Assembly (NCBI GenBank): GCA_014383605.1
Contig: JACNHM010000507.1
Coordinates: forward strand, 1 to 5,009
DNA: 5,009 nucleotides
Direction: 5' to 3'
From: Chloroflexota bacterium
Lineage (GTDB): Bacteria; Chloroflexota; Anaerolineae; UBA3071
Position numbers and translations under genes: made by a program. Position 1 is the first letter of the stretch, and every line of letters starts with the position of its first letter. Below are positions 1 through 5,009 of this stretch, one piece after another. Under the pieces are notes generated by a model. That model was not told where the DNA came from. It was given only the letters and a program-made list of their open reading frames with translations, and searched no databases.

Positions 1-233
1 AGAAATATGGCTTGCTCTCTGAGGATTTCTATGAACTGTACATCAGTGGCTCGCTCCGGGACGAAGAAATCGAAGAGATCAATGATTATGGTAGTTGGGC
101 AGCGTTCTACGGGATGCGACAACGACGCAAGCGCAAGTACGATGAGTTGAAGGAAAGTATGTTGCGCACGCTGCGAGTGTCAGCGCCAGAGAGCGTGGCC
201 CTGACACCCTATGCTGTGCCGGCGGGCGCCTGA
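1..233 (+). CDS. C-terminal part of a small antitoxin-like protein (5' end outside window)
   Basis: An open frame runs in from the left edge (first complete codon at 3-5) to a TGA at 231-233, giving 76 visible residues. The TTG at 12 is probably an internal leucine rather than a start, because the frame is open upstream and the residues before it (K-Y-G) fit the same motif. The segment KYGLLSEDFYELYISGSLRD, followed by an acidic stretch, then 'YGSWAAFYGM' and a basic RQRRKRK patch, resembles from memory the small 'YGMSSEEFY...GELGDD...EW..LYE' proteins that often precede TumE/DUF6516-type toxin genes. A degraded downstream gene that looks like such a toxin supports this. The last 18 or so residues (after LRTLR) are an uncharged tail with no recognised counterpart. 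No transmembrane segment is visible. The function is inferred from resemblance and context; a plain hypothetical protein is the alternative. Confidence 0.55.
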   Translation, partial: KYGLLSEDFYELYISGSLRDEEIEEINDYGSWAAFYGMRQRRKRKYDELKESMLRTLRVSAPESVALTPYAVPAGA

Positions 234-234
234 G

Positions 235-350
235 GTGCTTTCTTCTCTCTACGAATACGGCCGGTTTGTCTATGCCCTCAGAGACAGGTTCCTCTTGGTG
301 AGCCTAACCTGCCTTTCCTGATCGAAGAGATCGAACGGGAAGTGCTGTAG
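235..350 (+). pseudogene. Remnant of a TumE/DUF6516-like toxin gene, internally deleted and frameshifted
   Basis: A GTG at 235 lies one base after the antitoxin-like stop, the close spacing usual for toxin-antitoxin pairs. Its frame reads LYEYGRFVYALRDRF (about 247-291), like the N-terminal part of this toxin family, and stops at TGA 319-321 after only 28 codons. From about 297 the resemblance moves to another frame (codons from 300): GEPNLPFLIEEIEREVL, ending at TAG 348-350. 'RPNLPFLIEEIE' is a C-terminal ending I recall for these proteins. The conserved middle of the family, including the histidine-rich HPHHKH region, is absent. The simplest reading is one deletion of roughly 80-110 codons that joined the two ends out of frame near 292-299. 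The product should be inactive. The family assignment is from memory of motifs, and the two fragments are short, so confidence is moderate. Confidence 0.5.
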
Positions 351-390
351 TTCCACCCCACGAAAAAGCTGCCTGTGCGCCGGGCAAACC

Positions 391-2832
391 TCACGGCGCA
401 GCCACATGCACCACCGCCAGCGGATAGACGGTGTCGTCCTGCAAGCCCTTGACCCCATCCAGCCACAGCCGGTCGCCCGTACCCGCCTGGTACAGCCCCA
501 CGGCCAACACGTAGTCGCCCGGCGGGGCATCGGCCGGGATGTCCAGCAGGAAGCGCATCTGGTGCGGTTCGCCTTCGGCCCAGGCTGACGTGGGCTGGCC
601 AGCCGCATCCAGCAACCGCTCGTCGCGCTGGGTCAGCCGGTTGCCCTCCTCGTTCAGCAGGTGCACGAAGGCGGTGTAGTCCTCTTCCACAGGGTTGATG
701 GCCTGCCAGCGCAGCGTTATGTCCAGTTTCTGCGATGGCACAAGCTGCATCCCGCTCAGGCCCAACCCCACCAGGCTCAAGCGTCCGGCGAAGCTGGCCT
801 CCACCGGCACATCCGCCCGCAGCGGCGCAAAGGTGGTCTCTGGCAGGATGCGATAGGCTGTGACCGCCAACGGCGGCAGCGTGTGCTCGGCCAGGCGCAG
901 CGCGTGCGTATCGAGCTGCCGCCGCACCACGTCCCGCTCCGCATCATCCCCGGCGAAGGCCACGACCCACACCGTGCGCTCCGGACGCGCCGCCTCGTTC
1001 AGAGCCTGGGCGATCTGCGCCTCGTCGCCGGCGGGGTCGAGCACCAGGCGGGGCCGTTCCGGGGGCCAGCGCTTGCTCAACTGGCTCCGTCCGGCGAAGA
1101 CGACCAGGTCCTCATCGCCTATGAGCCGTTCCAACGCCTGCAGGTGCTCCTCGTAGCGCTCGTTGCGGTAGACCCAGGCATATTCCACGCCGTGCAAGCG
1201 GACGACGTGCTCAGGCTCGGCCTGGCCGTAGTAGTCGAAGACGTAGGGCGAGCCGAACTGCACGTCGCCCACGTTGAGCACGACATAGTCGGCCAGGATG
1301 GCGCTCCGTTCGTCCAGGACGTGGACGTGGCCTTGCAGGAGGGGCGCCACACCGGCCACGCCCCAGGCGGCCACCTCCAGCTCCTCGGCATCGGGCTGCT
1401 GGTTGAGATAGCGCACGGCCTGATCCAGCCCCTCGCCCCAGCCCACGGTGATGCTCTGCACGGCGCGGCGGCCGCCGCCCAGCAGGGGGTTGTAGTAGGT
1501 CAGGTAGTAGGGATGGTGCGGCAGCGTGCCCGCCGCTTGTGCCAGCACGGCGATGGCGATGCCCGCCACCAGCACGGCGCGGCCGGCCCGCTCGCCCATC
1601 TTTCTCCATCTCGCCAGCCAGCGCAGCAGGGCCACGATGCCCACGGCGGCCACCAGATCCAGCACCGGGAAGGCAGGTAGCAGATAGCGGTCGAACTTCT
1701 TGGCCCCCGCCGTGAGCGCCAGGACAAAGAGCACGACGTAGCTCAGCAGGACCAGCAGCAACGTGCGGCGGTGCCCGCGTCGGGTCAGCAGAGGCAAGAC
1801 CGCCAGCAGCCCCAGGCCGGTGACCGGCGTCAGGCGGAAAGCGAAGGCCAGCAGGTAGAAAGGCAGACCGGGGTCGCGCACCACCTGGCCGAACCAGAAG
1901 TTGTTGACGTGTGGCGTCGTGGCGTGTCGCTCGGCGGTGCCCAGGACAAAGCTCAGCGCCTGTAGCGGGTCGGCCCACAGCGCCGGCCAGAAGGCCAGCA
2001 GCGCCAGCGCGGCGGCCAGGCCCCAGAGCAACAGGCCGCGCCAGGGGAAAGCCCTTGCTCCTTCGCCCGCGGCGGCCGGCCCTCCCCGCCTCCGCTGCAC
2101 GACGCCCGCCAGCCCGTAGCCGCCGACCAGCAACAGCGTGAAGGGGGCCATGAAGGCGGCGGGCGATTTGGTGAGCACGGCCAGCGCCGCGGCCAGGCCG
2201 CTCAGCGCCGCGTCACGGGGGCGTCGTCCGTCCACCAGATGCGCCAGCAAGCTGAGCAGCGAGAGGGTCATGAAACTGGTGGCCAGCGCATCCACGTGCA
2301 GCAAGCGGGAGTGGGCCAGGAAGAAGGGATCGAAGGCCAACAGCAGCGCCGCCAGCAACGCCGTGAGCAAGGCTTGCCCTGAGCTTGCCGAACGGCCGAA
2401 CAGCCGTCGGGCCAGACAGTAGCAGGCGGCCACGGTCAGCGCCGTCAGCACGGCCACCGGCAGCCGGGCCAGGGGCAGGAACTCCCCCAGCACCCGCAGC
2501 GCGCTGGTGTCTTGCACATCCAGTCCGCCGGCCGCGATGACGTCGGCCAGGGCCTGACCGGCAGCGGGGTCAGCGGCGGAGTGCAGGACTATGCCCAGCG
2601 CTCCCGACCACATGGTGGTCACGCCGGGATGGCCGGCCTGCGCCGTGTCCGCCCAGCGGCCGTCGCTCAACGCCTCCAGGAAGCGGGCGGAGCGAAAGAC
2701 CCAGGTCGGCTCGTCCCAGGTGACGAAAGCGTCCAGCGTAAGGACGCGCGGCAGCAGCGCCAAGGCAAAGAGCGCCAGGGCGATGGCGATGTTCCACATC
2801 CGCTGCTTAGAAAACTGTGATCTGTGGCTCAT
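391..2832 (-). CDS. Large ArnT/PMT-like (GT-C fold, GT39-type) membrane glycosyltransferase with C-terminal beta-domain
   Basis: This 813-residue integral membrane protein probably transfers a sugar from a polyprenyl-phosphate donor on the outer face of the membrane. Numbered from the ATG at 2832, residues 12-28 form the first transmembrane helix. The first outer loop follows with WDEPTW (D40, E41), the acidic pair typical of GT-C catalytic loops, and then GHPGVTTMW at 67-75. About ten more hydrophobic helices extend to about residue 435, with HVDA near 180 and FDRYLLPAFP at 380-389. YYLTYYNPLLGG (442-453) and GWGEGLD (464-470) mark the exit to a long soluble part. That part seems to hold a middle domain of about 200 residues and a beta-sandwich-like domain from about 679 to the end (TAFVHLL, PTSAW, APPGDYVLAVGLY). 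The start is uncertain: the frame is open to an ATG at 2940, but that extension is translated tandem repeat. ATG 2832 is preferred and ATG 2799 is possible; none has a clear Shine-Dalgarno. The gene is last in a leftward set after the phosphatase. Acceptor and sugar are unknown. Confidence 0.88.
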   Translation of the reverse strand: MSHRSQFSKQRMWNIAIALALFALALLPRVLTLDAFVTWDEPTWVFRSARFLEALSDGRWADTAQAGHPGVTTMWSGALGIVLHSAADPAAGQALADVIAAGGLDVQDTSALRVLGEFLPLARLPVAVLTALTVAACYCLARRLFGRSASSGQALLTALLAALLLAFDPFFLAHSRLLHVDALATSFMTLSLLSLLAHLVDGRRPRDAALSGLAAALAVLTKSPAAFMAPFTLLLVGGYGLAGVVQRRRGGPAAAGEGARAFPWRGLLLWGLAAALALLAFWPALWADPLQALSFVLGTAERHATTPHVNNFWFGQVVRDPGLPFYLLAFAFRLTPVTGLGLLAVLPLLTRRGHRRTLLLVLLSYVVLFVLALTAGAKKFDRYLLPAFPVLDLVAAVGIVALLRWLARWRKMGERAGRAVLVAGIAIAVLAQAAGTLPHHPYYLTYYNPLLGGGRRAVQSITVGWGEGLDQAVRYLNQQPDAEELEVAAWGVAGVAPLLQGHVHVLDERSAILADYVVLNVGDVQFGSPYVFDYYGQAEPEHVVRLHGVEYAWVYRNERYEEHLQALERLIGDEDLVVFAGRSQLSKRWPPERPRLVLDPAGDEAQIAQALNEAARPERTVWVVAFAGDDAERDVVRRQLDTHALRLAEHTLPPLAVTAYRILPETTFAPLRADVPVEASFAGRLSLVGLGLSGMQLVPSQKLDITLRWQAINPVEEDYTAFVHLLNEEGNRLTQRDERLLDAAGQPTSAWAEGEPHQMRFLLDIPADAPPGDYVLAVGLYQAGTGDRLWLDGVKGLQDDTVYPLAVVHVAAP
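2372..2395. repeat. Dispersed REP-like repeat embedded in the glycosyltransferase gene
   Basis: The plus strand reads GCTTGCCCTGAGCTTGCC followed by GAACGG. GCTTGCC occurs twice (2372-2378 and 2383-2389), separated by CTGA. The reverse complement, TTCGGCAAGCTCAGGGCAAG, closely matches the 'TTCGACAAGCTCAGGGCAAG' type of dispersed repeat that I recall from many bacterial genomes, usually between genes. Here it is read in frame as RSASSGQA (about residues 147-154 of the glycosyltransferase), in a short polar loop between two hydrophobic helices. The match is from memory; only this single copy is in the window. Confidence 0.5.
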
Positions 2833-2833
2833 G

Positions 2834-2882
2834 GTTCGATGTCCGGGGTTCGGAGTTCGGTGTTCATGGTTCGGCGTTCGGT
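2834..2882. repeat. Heptamer tandem array, 7 units of GTTCGGN
   Basis: Units start every 7 bases at 2834, 2841, 2848, 2855, 2862, 2869 and 2876: GTTCGAT, GTCCGGG, GTTCGGA, GTTCGGT, GTTCATG, GTTCGGC, GTTCGGT. Positions 1, 3 and 4 of the unit never change, and the last base is free. The 7-base period is not a multiple of three, and the minus-strand translation (THRTPNHEHRTPNPGHRT) is low complexity, so the array is best treated as non-coding. The preceding 7 bases (2827-2833, GCTCATG) differ from unit 5 by one base and contain the preferred glycosyltransferase start codon, so the array may extend into the gene start. Confidence 0.85.
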
Positions 2883-2900
2883 GAGTGATGGCGGAACATC

Positions 2901-2938
2901 TTGCTCCCTTGCGCCCTTGCGCCCTTGCTCCCTTGCTC
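2901..2938. repeat. Octamer tandem array, about 4.75 units of TTGCKCCC
   Basis: Units of 8 bases start at 2901, 2909, 2917, 2925 and 2933: TTGCTCCC, TTGCGCCC, TTGCGCCC, TTGCTCCC, TTGCTC. Only the fifth base varies (T,G,G,T,T). The array ends three bases before the phosphatase stop codon (2941-2943) and touches the ATG at 2938-2940, which is why that ATG is unlikely to be a real start. With the heptamer array it fills most of the 108-base gap between the two genes. No hairpin followed by a T-run and no promoter-like pair is visible in the gap on the minus strand. Confidence 0.85.
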
Positions 2939-2940
2939 AT

Positions 2941-4614
2941 TTACGCCACGTAGCCCATGGCCCGCAGCCGCCCGATCACCGTCTCCTGATCCTCGGCCGC
3001 GTAATGCTCGCCCGCCGCCTCGGCCGCGGTGGAGCCCTCGCCGTAGACAGGCGGGCTGGCCGCCACCCGCTCCGGCAGGAAGGCTTCGCTCAACACGCGG
3101 CCATCCAGGTCAGGCGGAATGGGCAAGCCTAGCGCGTAGAGCACCGTGGGAGCGATGTCCACGATGCGCGCCCCCGCCAGAGATGTGCCCGGGCGCACCG
3201 CCGGCCCGGCCACGAGCAGGATGCCGTCCATCATGTGATGCCCCGTCTGGCCCACGCTGGGCTCGATCAGCCGGTTGGAGCCGAAATCGGCGTGGCCGAA
3301 GGAGACGTAGCGGGAGCGGTCGGTGTGCAGCAGCAGGTCGGGCATGCGGCGCAGCGCCGCGCCAGTGAAAATCTCCTCCCGCCGGTAGGCCCGCTGGATG
3401 ACCCGATCCCCCGTCTCCGGGTCGCGCAGCTCCTCCGCGGCGGCGATGATGCGCTCCCGCAAGGCCTCATACTCCTCGCCAGGGGCGACGATGCCCTGCC
3501 GCCGCTCGCCGCGGGTGTTGACGTACACCTGGCCGAAGTTGCCCATGGCGAAGGCCTGCGTGCGCGACCAGTCCACGTCGTGGAAGGAGAGGAAGGCCCG
3601 CTTGAGCAACCCCTGGCCGCGGCCGCGCTTGACGTTCTTGCGCAGCCCGCTCAACCGCAGCCAGTTGAGCAGTTTGACCACGTTGACGGGCGTGAAGCCC
3701 AAGCGGTAGAGGGCCAGCTTGAGCCGGTTGAGCGGCCCGCGCTTCAGCTTGAGCAGCCCCTGGGCCATCAGCCAGTTGTTGACGTGGAAGAAGCGATGAA
3801 ACGGCCCGAAGCCGTGGTCAGACATGACGATGACCAGCGTGTCCTCGCCGGCGGCGGCGACCATCTCGCCCAGGGTGCGGTCCACCTCACCATAGTAGGC
3901 GACGATCTGCTCACGATGGCGAGCAGCCAGCGCCGCGTCGTGGCGGGGATGGCCCGCATCGAGCAGGTGCCACAGCTCGTGCTGCAGCGTGTCGGGGGTC
4001 TCGAAGACGAAGGTGAAGCAAGCCCACGGTTTGTGGCGCAGCAGCCACAGCACCGCCCGCGCCCGCTGGCCGTCGAAGCTGCGCATGTCCTCGATGAAGC
4101 GTCCCACCTGGCCGGAGCGGTGCTCTTCGGGCAGGAAGAGGGGGAAGCCGCCAGCCTGGTGCAGCTCCGCCTTCAGCGTGGGCGGCTCGGTCCAGGGGCT
4201 GTCGGCGGTGGGAGCCATGAAGCTGCTAACCACGAAGCCGCCGGCGGGAAGCCGCTCCGGCGGGTAGGTCATGGGCACGTTGACCAACCCCACGGGCCGG
4301 CCGGCATCGGCGATGACGTTCCAGAAGGCCCTCGACGACCAGAAGTTGCGGTTGGACACGCCCACCTCGTAGCCGCCCTGGCGGGGGAAGACGAAGTCCA
4401 CCACGCCGTGCTGGCCGGGGTTCTTGCCCGTGGCGAAAGAGACCCAGGCCGAGGCCGAGACCGGCGGAATGGTCGTGGTCAAAGTGCCCGCTGCGCCCTC
4501 CCGCAACAGCCGGGCGATGGTGGGCAGCCGCCCCTCCTCCGCCCAGGGGCGCAGCAGGTCGAACGTCCCGCCGTCCAGCCCGATGATCAGCACCTTTTCA
4601 GCCAGCGGTTGCAC
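2941..4614 (-). CDS. Alkaline phosphatase superfamily protein (type I phosphodiesterase/nucleotide pyrophosphatase family)
   Basis: This 557-residue protein is a predicted metal-dependent phosphohydrolase. It opens with VLIIGLDGGTFDLL, where D14 is the first metal ligand. It continues with IPPVSASAWVSFATGKNPGQ, in which S53 sits where the family has its Thr/Ser nucleophile. Further expected ligands follow: D208 and H212 in ETPDTLQHELW, D266 and H267 in VMSDHGFGPFH, and H459 or H460 in GQTGHHMMDG. DIAPTVLYALGLPIPPDLDG (486-505) is the usual family ending, and the final RLRAMGYVA is also typical. The full catalytic set is therefore present. No signal peptide or membrane helix is evident at the N-terminus, so a cytoplasmic location is likely, though not proven. 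Start: GTG at 4612-4614, preceded by GAGGA and directly in front of the conserved strand. The gene lies 6 bases after the flippase-like gene. Its natural substrate (a sugar nucleotide, phospholipid or lipid-linked sugar phosphate) cannot be told from sequence. Confidence 0.9.
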   Translation of the reverse strand: MQPLAEKVLIIGLDGGTFDLLRPWAEEGRLPTIARLLREGAAGTLTTTIPPVSASAWVSFATGKNPGQHGVVDFVFPRQGGYEVGVSNRNFWSSRAFWNVIADAGRPVGLVNVPMTYPPERLPAGGFVVSSFMAPTADSPWTEPPTLKAELHQAGGFPLFLPEEHRSGQVGRFIEDMRSFDGQRARAVLWLLRHKPWACFTFVFETPDTLQHELWHLLDAGHPRHDAALAARHREQIVAYYGEVDRTLGEMVAAAGEDTLVIVMSDHGFGPFHRFFHVNNWLMAQGLLKLKRGPLNRLKLALYRLGFTPVNVVKLLNWLRLSGLRKNVKRGRGQGLLKRAFLSFHDVDWSRTQAFAMGNFGQVYVNTRGERRQGIVAPGEEYEALRERIIAAAEELRDPETGDRVIQRAYRREEIFTGAALRRMPDLLLHTDRSRYVSFGHADFGSNRLIEPSVGQTGHHMMDGILLVAGPAVRPGTSLAGARIVDIAPTVLYALGLPIPPDLDGRVLSEAFLPERVAASPPVYGEGSTAAEAAGEHYAAEDQETVIGRLRAMGYVA

Positions 4615-4617
4615 CGT

Positions 4618-4622
4618 TCCTC
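4618..4622 (-). promoter_or_regulatory. Ribosome binding site of the phosphatase gene, overlapping the upstream stop codon
   Basis: On the minus strand the junction reads G-TGA-GGAACG-GTG. The GAGGA motif shares two bases with the TGA stop of the flippase-like gene and lies 3 bases before the GTG start (a 4-base spacer if only GAGG is counted). The spacing is short but usable, and it supports GTG 4614 as the start. The arrangement suggests translational coupling of the two genes. Confidence 0.5.
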
Positions 4623-5009
4623 ACTTTCCCAACAGGGTGATCACCCCGCCCACTAAACTGACGGCGAGCCTCACTCCTCGTGAGAGCAGGGCCAGCGCCA
4701 GCGCCTGCGGCGCAGCGATCCCGGACAAGCCGAAAAAGAACACGAAGGCCCCCTCCTGGATGCCCAGGGCGTTCAACGACAACGGCAGCGAGGTCACCAC
4801 GGAGATGAGCGAGATGACCATCAGCAGCCAGATGAAGGGGATGTCCACGTGCAAGGCCAGCGCCTGCACGTACAGGCTGCAGGCCTGCCCAAACCGGAAG
4901 AGCAGCGAGATGGCCAGCACCAGCAGCAGCGTGCGCTTGCGATCACGAAAAGCGTAGATCGAATCGTACAGCTTGCCCAGCTTGTTGAACAGCGCGGCCA
5001 GCCCCGGAA
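4621..5009 (-). CDS. Lysylphosphatidylglycerol synthase transmembrane/flippase-like domain protein (C-terminal part)
   Basis: The frame enters from the right edge (first complete codon at 5005-5007) and ends at TGA 4621-4623, showing the last 128 residues. It begins PGLAALFNKLGKLYDSIYAF, an amphipathic cytoplasmic-looking stretch with a following RDRKR patch. Hydrophobic helices follow: LLLVLAISLLFRF, FIWLLMVISLISVVTSLPLS, GAFVFFFGLSGIA, and a final SLVGGVITLL. 'PLSLNALGIQEGAFVFFFGL' matches the conserved 'P.s..GlGv.E......' motif of the UPF0104/LPG-synthase membrane family (TIGR00374-like). This is the membrane part only; no aminoacyl-transferase domain follows, so it is probably a lipid or lipid-linked intermediate transporter or regulator rather than a true lysyl-PG synthase. 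The GTG at 4918-4920 is internal, not a start. It is the first gene visible of the leftward set and abuts the phosphatase gene. Confidence 0.85.
   Translation of the reverse strand, partial: PGLAALFNKLGKLYDSIYAFRDRKRTLLLVLAISLLFRFGQACSLYVQALALHVDIPFIWLLMVISLISVVTSLPLSLNALGIQEGAFVFFFGLSGIAAPQALALALLSRGVRLAVSLVGGVITLLGK

Noticed and set aside
12..14. TTG as the start of the first gene
   Set aside because: The frame is open to the window edge and the upstream K-Y-G residues continue the recognised motif, so the gene starts outside the window.
320..335. Direct repeat GATCGAA..GATCGAA as an operator
   Set aside because: It falls in the codons for LIEEIE of the toxin remnant and is explained by repeated Ile-Glu codons.
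362..386. Possible terminator after the glycosyltransferase stop (TGCC...GGCA followed by TTTTT on the minus strand)
   Set aside because: The stem has only 4 pairs with a 9-base loop, too weak to call as an intrinsic terminator.
661..1680. A 339-codon open frame on the plus strand opposite the glycosyltransferase
   Set aside because: It is a compositional shadow of the real gene, with low-complexity H/Q/G/A-rich translation and no recognisable motif.
2834..2938. CRISPR array
   Set aside because: The units are 7 and 8 bases long with no spacers, and no cas gene is present.
2833..2940. Promoter for the glycosyltransferase inside the gap
   Set aside because: No TTGACA/TATAAT-like pair is visible on the minus strand; the gap is mostly GC-rich tandem repeat.
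3235..4656. A 473-codon open frame on the plus strand opposite the phosphatase gene
   Set aside because: It mirrors a strongly conserved minus-strand gene in GC-rich DNA. Its translation is rich in G, A, V, Q and H without any recognisable domain, and it spans a gene boundary. It is a shadow frame.

Overview
The window is GC-rich DNA that looks like a Chloroflexota (Anaerolineae/Caldilineae-like) chromosome or metagenome contig. This is inferred from the protein style: a very long GT-C glycosyltransferase with 'HPGVTTMW', 'YYNPLLGG' and 'GWGEGLD' motifs and a C-terminal beta-domain, paired with an alkaline-phosphatase-superfamily protein and a flippase-like membrane protein. Short tandem repeats between genes also fit. 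No marker gene is present, so the taxonomy is tentative.

Layout: (1) Positions 1-350, plus strand, hold what looks like a decayed toxin-antitoxin locus. It has the 3' end of a small acidic/basic antitoxin-like protein, then a toxin gene reduced to its two ends, in two reading frames, with the middle missing. (2) From the right edge down to 391, the minus strand carries a three-gene set transcribed leftward: a lysylphosphatidylglycerol-synthase/flippase-like membrane protein (5' end outside the window), a type I phosphodiesterase/alkaline-phosphatase-family protein, and a large ArnT/PMT-like membrane glycosyltransferase. The first two are 6 nt apart, with the ribosome binding site overlapping the upstream stop codon. 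The second and third are separated by 108 nt that consist mostly of two different tandem arrays, a heptamer (7 units) and an octamer (about 4.75 units). The two blocks converge at about 350-391.

How the genes may work together: glycosyltransferases of this class use polyprenyl-phosphate sugars on the outer face of the membrane. The flippase-like protein and the phosphohydrolase could supply, move or process lipid-linked intermediates for envelope glycan or lipid decoration. This is inferred from families and gene order; the substrates cannot be read from the sequence.

The least ordinary content is in the repeats and relics: the internally deleted toxin, the paired heptamer/octamer arrays that also confuse the glycosyltransferase start, and a dispersed-repeat-like element lying in frame inside the glycosyltransferase gene. 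I found no rRNA, tRNA, CRISPR array, transposase or convincing new multigene system.
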